Source of the DNA: Candidozyma auris
Taxonomy: Eukaryota; Ascomycota; Pichiomycetes; Serinales; Metschnikowiaceae
Reading direction: 5' to 3'
Assembly: GCF_003013715.1 (NCBI RefSeq)
Contig: NC_072817.1
Coordinates: 930,001 to 994,000, forward strand
Length of the DNA: 64,000 bases
This document shows positions 10,426 to 20,327 of the stretch, piece after piece. The first letter of the stretch is position 1; each line of letters starts with the position of its first letter. The notes beneath the pieces were generated by a model that saw nothing but the letters and a program-made list of their open reading frames with translations, was not told the origin of the DNA and did not search any database. Made by a program: the position numbers and the translations under genes.

Positions 10426-12013
10426 CTACTGGAGACGGCCACGAGCGCTGAACAGAGGCATTTGCTGCTGGCTCTGTTGGTCCAGGGCCTGCGGCATGGC
10501 CATGGGATGCTGCAACGGCTGGACCACCGGCTGATACTGGCCAAAGAAATCCTGGCTCATTTGGCCCATTTGGCTCATCTGTCCCATTGGGCCCATTGGG
10601 TACTGGGCCATTTGTCCTGGGATTTGGTTTTGCATCTGGTTTATTTGGCCGCCAGACATGTTCTGTATGTGATTGGGCATCATCATGGCTGCCTGGCCTG
10701 GAACAAAGTTCATGGCAGGCACCTGCTGCTGTGGATCTGACATCATGCCTGCGCCATTGAGATCGCTCGACAGCTCGGAAGGCGACGACAGCGACCGTTT
10801 CTTCTTCTTTTGTCGACAAGCAGTGCACACTTTATGTTTCCCTTGGAGCGCTGGGTCCAACGCCTTGGCACACCGGTTGCAATTGCCCATGCGCTCAAGG
10901 TTTGTACGTCTAATCTTGTCATTCTCTCGACACCGCTGACACACCTTGAACTGGCCCGGCGACGCCAGGGCGGCCAAAGATGGGTCTAGCGGAGCGCCTA
11001 GCGGGCCTGAGCAGTGGACACACTTACCCTGAGCAGCACGATTGGCTTTTCGAACTCGTAGGCTCTGGCGACACTGCGGACAAAGCACAAAGTTACGTTC
11101 TTCCTCAGAAATCACCCCACCGCACCTTCTGCAAGCCCCCTGCTTGTCTTTAGTCTTCTTCTGCCACCGCCTTGATCTCTGTCGCTGCAATTCTCTACAG
11201 TGATGGCACAACTTGAAGATTTTCGGCTCGGCCCCGACGTCTTTCCCTTTTGCCGGCTTGACAAAGCTCTGCACGAAATCCTTCTTGCACCGCAGGCACT
11301 TGGTGGTGATGGCGCTTCTCTCTGTCTCTGCGTCGTCCTTGGCGGCGTTTTTCTGTTGCACGTGTGGAGGAGGTATAAGCGATACGAGGCCGTGGCTCTC
11401 TTTTTTTAAAGAATTGGAACCACTGTGTTGATGAGGCAGCAGCTGCGTCTCCTGCTGCTGCTGATGCTGTTGCTGCTGCTGATGCTGCTGATGCTGTTGC
11501 TGACCATTATACAGATCCAAAGTAGACTCTGTGGCTGGAGCACTGCTGGAGTCTGCTCCAGTGGCTCCTCGATTCAGGCCATAGAAACTGCCCGCCTTGT
11601 TTCGTTGCATGTCTCGCACAGACGATAAGGCGTCCTGGGAAACAAGCCTCAGGTCCTCCAGACTCAGCCCGGGAAGCGGGCTCGTATGGTACGGCTGATA
11701 CTGGCCCGGGTAGTTGTTCATGTTGGCAGGAGCGGGCTCGGAGAACTGGGCCACTCTTATCAGGCCAGCTGTGTAGAGGGCGTGGGAGGGAACGGAAGGA
11801 ACGGAGGAAATGGAAGGATAGAACGGCTGTGGGTGCTGATACGGAGGCTGGACGAGATGATTTTGGAGGCCTGGATGGTGATGATTTTGGAGTTGATGGT
11901 GATTTTGGTGATGATTTGGGTGATGATTTTGAAGGTGTTGGTGATTTTGTTGATTTTGTGGATGTTGGTGCTGCTGCTGTTGAGGATTCGGGCTCTGCTG
12001 CTGCTGCTGCTGA

Positions 12014-12044
<31 letters not shown>

Positions 12045-12210
12045 GGCTCTGGCTCTGCTCGTAGTATTTCAGTGAAATGTCGAGCGGGTACTCAGTGGCA
12101 GATGTTGAGGAGGAGTGCACGGTGTTAGAGGAATTGGTAGTGTTTGTGGAAGAGCCTGGGTTGAACGGCGATACGCCTGGTTTGTCTAAAGGTTCCCCAA
12201 AATGATCCAT
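10426..12210 (-). CDS. Glutamine-rich regulator with four CxxC...CxxC modules, Wor3-like (tentative)
   Basis: A 594-residue protein. Residues 54-125 and 246-262 are Gln/His-rich. The centre carries eight CxxC pairs forming four modules: C305/308 with C335/338, C360/363 with C377/380, C397/400 with C424/427, and C444/447 with C462/465. Each second pair is followed by Arg/Lys-rich sequence (CRELQRQRSRR, CRQSLRVRK, CRENDKIRR, CRQKKKKR). The C-terminus is rich in Met, Gln, Pro and Gly. The spacing is not that of GATA (17-18 residues), Gal4-type or C2H2 fingers. A basic, CxxC-rich DNA-binding region in a Q-rich protein is what I recall of the Wor3 family, white-opaque switch regulators specific to yeasts, and the call rests on that recollection. 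The start is fixed by the first ATG. Likely nuclear; intronless. Confidence 0.75.
11990..12050. repeat. CAG/CAA microsatellite encoding polyglutamine
   Basis: Near-continuous CAA/CAG codons on the minus strand inside the cysteine-rich regulator, in two blocks (runs of CAG then CAA) interrupted by His. Further shorter Gln/His blocks lie at 11450-11500. Confidence 0.85.
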
Positions 12211-13721
12211 GGAAAACGGCTCAAATAGGTTAGAGTTGTGGATTGGAGAAGAATTGCAGTGAGTGGACCGGAGGGGGGTGGAATTGTGGAATTGGCGGTA
12301 GATGGAGGATATGGAATTGAGCTGAGGGAAGGATGGTGAATGTGACTGGGGCTAGAAAGGTGCTTGAATTCGCCTCGCGGACGCAATGAGGGCTCTTATA
12401 AGCTTGTGACCCCCAGATCTTGCAAAGAAGAAAAAGGACAGAAAAAAAAAAAAAAATAAAACAAAAATAAAAGAAACCTAACCAGAGCATCCTATCCGCC
12501 GGCCCTGCGATATCTGTAAGCTTTTTTTTTTTTTTCGTCTGTGAGCTGTACGTCTGTATGTATGCTGCGCTGCAAGAGTGCAGCACCATAAGAACGACCC
12601 TCGGAATTGGGGGATGGGAGCTGAGCTGGGCCACACAACTTGGGGGAGACTGGGGGGGACTTCCGGGGGGGAAAAAGGAGACAAACCGACCTCGCTCGTG
12701 TGCAGGATATCAGCTAATTCACCACCTACCACTTCCGTGGAGCCCATACCTTTGATTTGTTCAAAATATGGCCAGACAGTCCAGACAGCCCTCCCCTGAT
12801 ACCATGAAGCCGACTGGTTCAATTGCTCGTCCCAGATCATCTAGCTGACCCCGCTTCTCGTTGGTTGTCCACTGCTGTTGGCACCCAGCGAAGGTCTTGC
12901 CGCTCTTTCACCGACTTGTATGCATGCCTGCGTGTTCGTGCGTAGGTGGAGGTGTTCTCGCATATCCACAAGGGCTCCTGTGCCGGCACACACTAGTCAA
13001 CTCTCTAGCACACCAAAAAAACCATAGACCCTTTAGTAGCATGTAATTTAGGCTGTAGCCAGGCATTGTTAAGAATGACATATAGGGATAGAACCATGTT
13101 GCTGTTGTTTGTTTTTTCTTTGATTTCGACGATGTAACGTTGCATTTCCTCAAGCTCTCCCTTCCTATAAGCGGATGCTGGGCCCTTCGGATTTGCAACC
13201 GGTCTTGTCAATGAGAGTTGTTTGACTCACAAGAAAGGTTTGTTTGCTTTTTCATCTCTTCTTTACTTGGGGTCTCGAGACCATTCTCAGCCAGCATGTC
13301 GCTTCCAAATCCTTGATTTCACTCGCCTCAATCGATTTGTCGCCTATACTGGCTGCGAACGAGCTATGTCTCAGGACATCTGAATGCGTTGAAACATCAG
13401 ATCTCGACACAAGGTAGCTTGAGCCATAAAGCTCTCCTCGAAAAGTCAATCAAAGCAAACGAGTTCACAGAACTTTGTCAACTATCAGGGCATTTCCATA
13501 ATTCTCCACGCCCCCTTCCTCCTTCATCATGAGTCTTCACCATGGGTCTTCATCCTTTTTTGACATTCCCTTCTCACCAGCTTGGTCTACCTCAGTGTGT
13601 CCCAGTTCACCTACTTACGCCATCTCTATATACTCGCCGTTGCATGTCTTCAAACCACTTGGTCCATCACTCTGGGGTCCAGTCAGCTGAGCCCGCTGAG
13701 TCTTGAGCCCCTAGAACCGCT
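12211..13721. other. Long upstream region of the cysteine-rich regulator
   Basis: 1.5 kb upstream of the minus-strand regulator. It contains an A-run at about 12440-12455, a T-run at about 12522-12535, a G-rich block at 12607-12680 and a pyrimidine-rich area at 13500-13680. Open frames on both strands are short and lack family features. It may be an extended promoter. Confidence 0.55.
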
Positions 13722-14003
13722 TCACAACCAGTGCTTCTTGCCGTAGATCTGCACCACTTCTCCCAAGCGATACATCCCAAGGGCCACTAGACCAATGCCC
13801 ACGCCTCGAACACCTCGTTGAAACCACACAGGGTGTTTTTTCAAGTCCACCACGCCGTTTTTGCCCTTGAAGGGAAGCAGCAGCAAAAAGTAGCCTCCGC
13901 CGCCGAGACACACTGCCAGCTGGACGGCCGTGCAGGGAAGGCATTCCTCGTCGCTGAGGGGTCTGGAGGGAGGCGGATTGAGAACGTTTAGGATGTTGGA
14001 CAT
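13722..14003 (-). CDS. Small mitochondrial membrane protein, DMAC1/TMEM261-like (DUF4536)
   Basis: A 93-residue protein. After a short polar N-terminus it has the CxxC-containing segment EECLPCTAVQ followed at once by a Gly-rich hydrophobic span (AVCLGGGGYFLLLL, about residues 28-45), then a polar hairpin and a second span (GVGIGLVALGMYRLGEVVQ, about 67-85). CxxC, glycine-rich span, loop, second span is the layout of the DUF4536 family, which includes human DMAC1, an assembly factor of the distal membrane arm of complex I. The assignment is by motif and size. The CTG clade retains complex I, so such a role is plausible. Start: first ATG, 14001-14003. Confidence 0.65.
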   Translation of the reverse strand: MSNILNVLNPPPSRPLSDEECLPCTAVQLAVCLGGGGYFLLLLPFKGKNGVVDLKKHPVWFQRGVRGVGIGLVALGMYRLGEVVQIYGKKHWL

Positions 14004-17000
14004 GGAGATTTTGTGGGGAGGAAGTGAGCGATGAGGGATGTCAGATCGAAGATTGGCCCTGGTGATGGGGTCCTGGGGCAGGCCCGGGTCGCGTTGTGTG
14101 CAGGTCGGGCGTAGAACGACAATGGCCCATGAAAGACGTATTTCATCATGAAACTGAGCAAGATGAGGAATTCGAACACGTAGCTATGATATCCGGGTTT
14201 ATGTCTGGCTATACGTGTATAAATGGAGCTTATTGATGCAAATTCTGTGGTGCCATGATGTTGTTAGCGAGAAAGCGCAATGGCTGCAAAACGCTAACGA
14301 GTCCCCCAAGCCCGACGTCCCCAACGCCCCCAACGCCAGCGGTAGTCGTAGAATAAAAACTGCCTCCAAAAGGTACCCTTACGTATCCAAATCTCGAACA
14401 TCATTTGGGGGAAAGCCGCCCCTCCACGCTTTCCTGCTTCACCACAACCCTGAGGCGCCCTCTTTACGACCCTCTCAATGGCCTTCTAGAAAAACGCCTC
14501 CCTCTCCCTCGAGTTCCACTCTGACACCTTCGATGGCTCTCGGTTGCAACCACAAAAACGACACCCTCCTCCCTCTGTGCGGCCGCCCATTGCCGCAGGG
14601 TCTGATGGCCAGGGCTGCGATGCTGCAGAGGTGGGAACGCGCCCCAGGCTAAAACCCCGGTAGCGTGCTCTCAACCCACCACTTCCCCATGCACCAGAAT
14701 CTATTTCTTTGCCACAAGCACATTGCCACAAACACATTGCCCTCTACACCAAGTGTGGGTGATTTTTTGCCCATGTGTGACCCAAGGCCCCAGACTTGTC
14801 CATCACGCTGTTGCCAGGCAAAGCCCCAGGGGGGCCCCAGCAGTGTCGGCGGCCCCGGCGGCAGAATCTGATTGTGGGTTTTTTTTTCGCTGCCGGCGCC
14901 TTTGTACCGTTCTTTGTGTAGCCACGTCCTCGCAGCCCCCTCGCCCACAGAGGCCTTTGTGTGGCAGCAGACCCTCGCAGACGCTGCTGCTGGGGACAGC
15001 CAAAGAGGCAGACCCTGGGCCATTTGCAGCGGCAGACCCACGGAATCCGCCAGTCACACCCGCCCGCAAATGTAACATGGCCTCCATCTACCAGCACGTA
15101 TCTTCATCTCCTAGTAATCTAAATCTCATCTACATCTCATCTACATCTCATCTTAATCTCATTTACATCCCATCTACATTTCTATTACCTGAACACCCCG
15201 ACATCTCATTCGCAAGTGACCCCTCTGGCTGCAACAACTAAACTTGAGGAGGCCTCCTGTCCTGTCTCGTTTCTTGTTCGCCTTGGCTCGCTCGCGCCCT
15301 GGGAATTCTGCCAAAGAACACTCAGCCACGACGCCAGACGGGCAAACTGCCTCTTCTCCTCTCTACTCTCTCTCACAGCTGCTGCTGCTGCTGCTGTTGC
15401 TGCTTGGTGATGCTGCTTGGTGATGCTCACACTTTCCCACATTATCTCTGCCTCGTCGCTTGGCTACGCTGACGTGGTTGCTGCCTGGTGTTGCGAACCG
15501 TAACCACGCTGCACCGAATGCAACCACATTGTGTGCCAAAGGCATTGTCGCCCCCAAGGTGCCTTGCAACAATGGTGCTCACTTGCTCGTGGTTATCGGC
15601 TTCTTGCTGTGAGTGAACCGGTCACGCCTGGCAACGGAGATGTTCTATTCTTCTTTTTTTTTTTTTTTATTTTCTTTTTTTTTTTTCTTTTCCTCTCTTT
15701 ACTTGCGATTTTGGTATTTGCGATTTGGTACTCCTTCTGTTTCTGCTCCCTGTGGCTCCTCTGTAATCTCTCAACAGGACGCCCGGGGCTCCAAAGCTGG
15801 TTTGGGGCGCTGCTTCGCTCAAACGGATTGCGGGCGGTTGGAGACCCTCCAGGGTGCCGCTTGCCAGAAAAACTCTCTACTTTTGTTCTTCTTTTTGCTG
15901 ATGCCAATACTTCCAATTTGTTTCTCTCTGACCTCATGCGCTGGGCGTAAGCGAACATCTATGTTCTATTTTTTACGCAAGATTGTCGCCGCTGATCTCC
16001 CCTCTTGATCACTCACCCAGCAAAAGACCCTGCTTTCGCTTACGGTTATGAGACACCTCCGGCTTGCACACTCGTGGTTTCGCTGCTTTGCTTCTTCTCA
16101 TTCGCCTCTGGCCACCAGCTACCCTCGGTGCCGTTTACGAACATGCACCGTACTGTCGTGGTTATTATGCCATGCTGTCCGGCTACTTTGGTGGCCGCTG
16201 CCCCTCGGTTTTCGCCTCGAGAATGCTTGTGAAGCAGCCTTCGCAAGTTTAATCTTTCAGATCTTGAGTGGGCTACGTTGCAAATTTAAATTGGTACGAG
16301 GGAGATATTGTTTGGCGTCTTTTTTTTTCTCCTTCTTTTCTTTTGCTTTGTTGAATATTTTTATGAATTTATTCTTCTTCTTCTTCATTTTTTTTATGCT
16401 TAAAATATCGATGAAGGACTATATTCCGCTCAATCTATCTCTTGCCATTGGTTGTTTGTGTCTCCTTTCCACTGGCTATCTTTAACGAAGTTGCAATGCA
16501 ACGAGTTCCTCCCACGAAACGAAACAAGTGCTACTTTAACCGGCTCCCAAGCATGATGCACGATTGCTAATCGTTGCACTTCTGGCTGGCGTTGGTATAC
16601 ATGTTGTTATTTGTCGGGTTGTGCCTCACAAGCCATTTCCGTTTACCGAGTTTGTGACATATCGTTGTGACACGAGGGTTCACATTCGTCGACTCCGTTT
16701 TCTTTGGTGGATCACATGTGTCATAGATTTAGTTGTTTGAAGAGAGTGACCTACAAGCGAAGTTTGCGTTTATCTCTGGATTACCCATCAATAAACCTAT
16801 GAAAACAATAGAACGCTTTCAATCACTATTGCAGCTAAGCGCCTAAATACTTAACCGCTCAAAGCTACTAATCTTCCCCTCATCAACATGCTTCACAAAT
16901 ATTTCACCTTCACCAGCCCTCTTTTCAGGAACAGAAACTCCCCTCCCAGACAAGAGGCAAGCTAGCCTTGTTCACTTGCAGAGACGAGAGGGTTGTGATC

Positions 17001-18657
17001 ACAAGCTCCTTCGGATACGCTCAGCAAGTGTGAATGTGAGCTTTGCGAGAATCATAACCAGTCCCTGCCTCTTTGGCTTTGCTGGATGCAACATGTCTAT
17101 TGCGGAAACTTTGCCTTGAGTTATGAGAATGCAGAGTTTTGAGCGCTTACGACTCAGCGTGAGCAATGAACCCTAAGTGTCCCATTTGGAAGCATCGTTT
17201 CCAAAGCAAAACAAAAGCGGGCCGTTCTTCGTTTTATGGAATGATGGTCCAAGATTGTGCATCACAAAAACGTGTAAGTGGCGCCTAAAGTATCACCAGA
17301 GTAAAAAAAAATATTCATAAGAAAAGAGATTTAAACAAAAAAAAAGAATAAAAAAAAACTTAAAGTGGTCAACAATAGCTTCAATACCCTCTTAGCAAAT
17401 TCCACAGCAACTAATGTTATCTGGTCATTGAAGCAAGAACCTCACAGATCCCTCTGCTGAAGTCATACAGAAGTAAGGGTGGAGGCTTCTTGAGGGGTCC
17501 ATTCTCTGCAGCATATGCTATGAGTTATTCTTAGTCAGCTGTCGGCCACAAATACAATCGCCAAGGTTTTGAAACATCATGACCACCAATTTTCTGATTT
17601 TTAGTCACCGGATTCTGTGAGCATTGTTGCCGATTTGCCTAGAGCATTGAGTGGTGATCACAATGTGAGCTAAGAAAACTCTGCATTATCTCAAAAAATT
17701 ACTCCCATTCTATTTCAGGGTGAGAATCTTAGCCTTTTGGTAAGCTGAAAAGTTATCTTTGTTCACCTTTTCGGCTGTACCTGTATTATTCCCTTGTTAT
17801 CACGTAATTTTTATCACAAACGCAGTAGGTCAGGATACTTCGAGCCCATTGTAAAGTTGACTTTTTCAGCATGCCTCTTGGGGCTCTTTGTGGGATATTT
17901 TATTTTAACAACGCACCAGGGGGATTTAACTCTACTGTATTCAAAGCTCTTCAATTCTTCATTCAGGGACACAATGCCAGAAAATTTAACCTCAGCATGA
18001 TAGATGATTGGAACACTCTAGTGAGATGTATTTAGTAATGAAGCTACTTGATATCGTCGAAATGCCATTGGAGTGAACGAAAACGTACTCGTAATGAATG
18101 TGGACAACATTAATACTTCGGGATTCCAATCGTGCTAACTCTCCTGACATTCAATTCAAAAATCGGTTTACTTCCCAAAGCATTAATGCTTACATCCTGA
18201 GTAACGGTTTTTGTTTTATGCCAGAACATCTTCAAAAATCTTGATCGTAAGCCAAATGTAGCAGAGTGACACCAGACATAACCTCAAATCTTACGCTTCA
18301 AGAAAAAAAAAGCAACATCGGAAAGGTGGTCAGACTCAAAATAATTGATATTCGATCCTGAGTTGGATTCGATATCAAATATGTGACCAATTAGCTGCCT
18401 GCTGAATCGGTGGTAAGTGGTCTTACCCTCAATTAAATATATTATTGAAATTCCAAATTGTAAACTTCAATCTGACCACGCCATCATTGATGCCCTTCTA
18501 ATCTTACTCTAACCTCTATTCTTCTCTATTTCACACTCCTCTCATTGCCGGTGGTGGTCTCATTTTTCGCAACCATTCCATTTCCAAACCATGCTTGCAC
18601 CCGTGCCCCGCACACCACACAATCGAATTTCTGATTTCCCAATTTACTTACAACTCA
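14004..18657. other. 4.6-kb gap without a convincing gene
   Basis: Flanked by the 5' ends of two divergent genes (DMAC1-like and MGR3). The left part (to about 15.6 kb) is GC-rich with C-runs and small repeats. Long T-tracts follow at about 15650-15690 and 16320-16390, and A-tracts at about 17300-17360. The right part is AT-richer. The open frames present (up to about 170 codons at 14723-15241) overlap on both strands, are low-complexity, and match nothing I recognise. A frame at 17794-18000 encodes one good membrane span but has no ATG at its start. Candidate explanations are a regional centromere, a long non-coding RNA or an extended promoter; the sequence alone does not decide. Confidence 0.6.
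15116..15186. repeat. Short tandem repeat of CATCTACATCT type
   Basis: About six imperfect copies of an 11-12 bp unit (ATCTCATCTACATCTCATCT...) in the gene-free region. Not in a recognised gene. Confidence 0.75.
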
Positions 18658-20169
18658 ATGTTCGCCAATGCATTGAAGCGGCTGTATTTGCCAGCAGTTC
18701 GAAAGGAGCTCTTCAAGCCTGTTTCTCGAACCTCAACTTTGATTTCACCACTCCGCATCAATCAGTCCAGAAATGTCTACAATCAGTACCAGCACTTCCA
18801 GAACATGCACAGAGGCCAGACCTCTAGGTTCAAAAAGTTCCTCTACGTTGGAATGGCTCTTGTTGCTATCAACACCTTTGTGTACTATTACTACTGGCCC
18901 AAGCATACGTTTCCCAAGCTGGTGGCAAAAATTCTCAGAAAAGGTCTCTGGGCTGAGTCCAATAAGGGAGACGCTGATTGGCAACTAGCATTGAAATACT
19001 ATATTGAGGCGCTTCAGGAGTGTGACCGTTTGCAAATGGACCCTTTGTGTGATGAGTACACTGGCATTCAGATCAAGATTGCCGAAATGTACGAGCGGTT
19101 AGGCATGAACAAGGAGGCAGGATATGTGTTCCATGAAATGAGCACTCTCTACTTATCTGTGCTTCGAGCACCACCTAAATCGAAAATGGGAATGCGTATT
19201 CAAAACAGAAGTCATCGAGGTCACCTCATACAGCGGGCCTTGCGTATAGCGTTGAAGACTGCGTCACTCAATCAAGACGAGCCTCACTTAATAAAGGCAA
19301 TCTTGCTCACGCATCTAATGGTAGCACAAGACGAGGTCAAGAAGAAGATGGGAGGCCCTGAATTGGAAGCAATTGCAAAGAAAGAAGGGTTCGAGGCATT
19401 CCATAAAGACCAGCCTATCTTGGAGAGTAACCCTGATGCGTTTGAGCCTTTTGCTAACGAGTACTTTGGCGCATACGATCTTTTATCGGTCGTGTGTCTT
19501 CAACTCCAGGATATTGACACTGCGCTCTGGGCCAGAGTGAAGATGACAAATGAGATGATGAGCGCTCGAGCTAGCCCTGATAAGTTGTTGCTCTCGCAAT
19601 GCAATGTAGCTTCCTTGCTATACATGTGGATGGAGAAGAAAGAAGCAGAGTTGATGCAGCTCAACAAGAGTTTATCGGAGAAAATCAATGTGCCTTACGA
19701 GAAGATCAAGGCTCTTGAGCTGGGGGACTCCGAGTTGACGAAGAAGGAAAGAGACGACATCGAGCAGAAGATAAAAAGCACTTGGTCAAGCACAGAGTAC
19801 TCAATCTACAAGGAACATCACAAGGTTTTGAACGATATTGTGAAGAAAGTCTTGAGCACGTTCGAGTCGGTGATTCAAGGATGGAAGGCGTTACCTGCAG
19901 AATTGAAGGACTCTAGCTTGGACCAGACTGCGGCTATTGCCACCTATGGCATTGGTGTTGTTAACCTCCACATTAAGAAATACGACGATGCTGAGCGGTA
20001 CCTTCGAGAGGCCCGTGTGCGGTCCAAGAAGTGCGGCTACGAGGTGTTGATCAACGAGATTGAACGTGAAATGACTAAATTGAAGAAAGAGAGAGTAGGT
20101 GGTGTCGAAGGTCTAGATGTTGAGGGCGTGAGTCTGAAATCTCTTGAAAACCCAACAGAAGGAGCATAA
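18658..20169 (+). CDS. MGR3: Mitochondrial inner-membrane TPR protein Mgr3-like, i-AAA protease adaptor
   Basis: A 503-residue protein. The start at 18658 is chosen because the following ~45 residues form a typical mitochondrial presequence rich in Arg, Lys, Ser and Thr without acidic residues. The upstream open extension has no ATG of its own. A single membrane span follows (FLYVGMALVAINTFVYYYYW, about residues 60-80), then a large soluble part with helix-turn-helix repeats of TPR type (for example DWQLALKYYIEALQEC and TYGIGVVNLHIKKYDDAERYL). Mgr3, with Mgr1, delivers substrates to the Yme1 (i-AAA) protease and faces the intermembrane space. An out-of-frame ATG at 18591 opens a 78-codon frame overlapping this start. 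The paralogue YKL133C is the main alternative. The gene is 158 bp upstream of RET2 on the same strand. Confidence 0.85.
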   Translation: MFANALKRLYLPAVRKELFKPVSRTSTLISPLRINQSRNVYNQYQHFQNMHRGQTSRFKKFLYVGMALVAINTFVYYYYWPKHTFPKLVAKILRKGLWAESNKGDADWQLALKYYIEALQECDRLQMDPLCDEYTGIQIKIAEMYERLGMNKEAGYVFHEMSTLYLSVLRAPPKSKMGMRIQNRSHRGHLIQRALRIALKTASLNQDEPHLIKAILLTHLMVAQDEVKKKMGGPELEAIAKKEGFEAFHKDQPILESNPDAFEPFANEYFGAYDLLSVVCLQLQDIDTALWARVKMTNEMMSARASPDKLLLSQCNVASLLYMWMEKKEAELMQLNKSLSEKINVPYEKIKALELGDSELTKKERDDIEQKIKSTWSSTEYSIYKEHHKVLNDIVKKVLSTFESVIQGWKALPAELKDSSLDQTAAIATYGIGVVNLHIKKYDDAERYLREARVRSKKCGYEVLINEIEREMTKLKKERVGGVEGLDVEGVSLKSLENPTEGA

Positions 20170-20327
20170 ATACATAGACAAAAAAAAACAAATGAATAGT
20201 CGACGAACCCAAATAGCCCAAATGGCTGCAAAATTGATCTCTTGTGTTACGCACGCCCGTGTTTCGGTGCGTGTCAAAAAAAGCTACGCTAAACCAATAA
20301 ACACATATCGATCTAATCTTTGAAAAA

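Noticed and set aside
14723..15241. Overlapping frames of 117-172 codons on both strands in the gene-free region
   Set aside because: GC-rich low-complexity sequence opens several frames at once, with no motif or start context favouring one.
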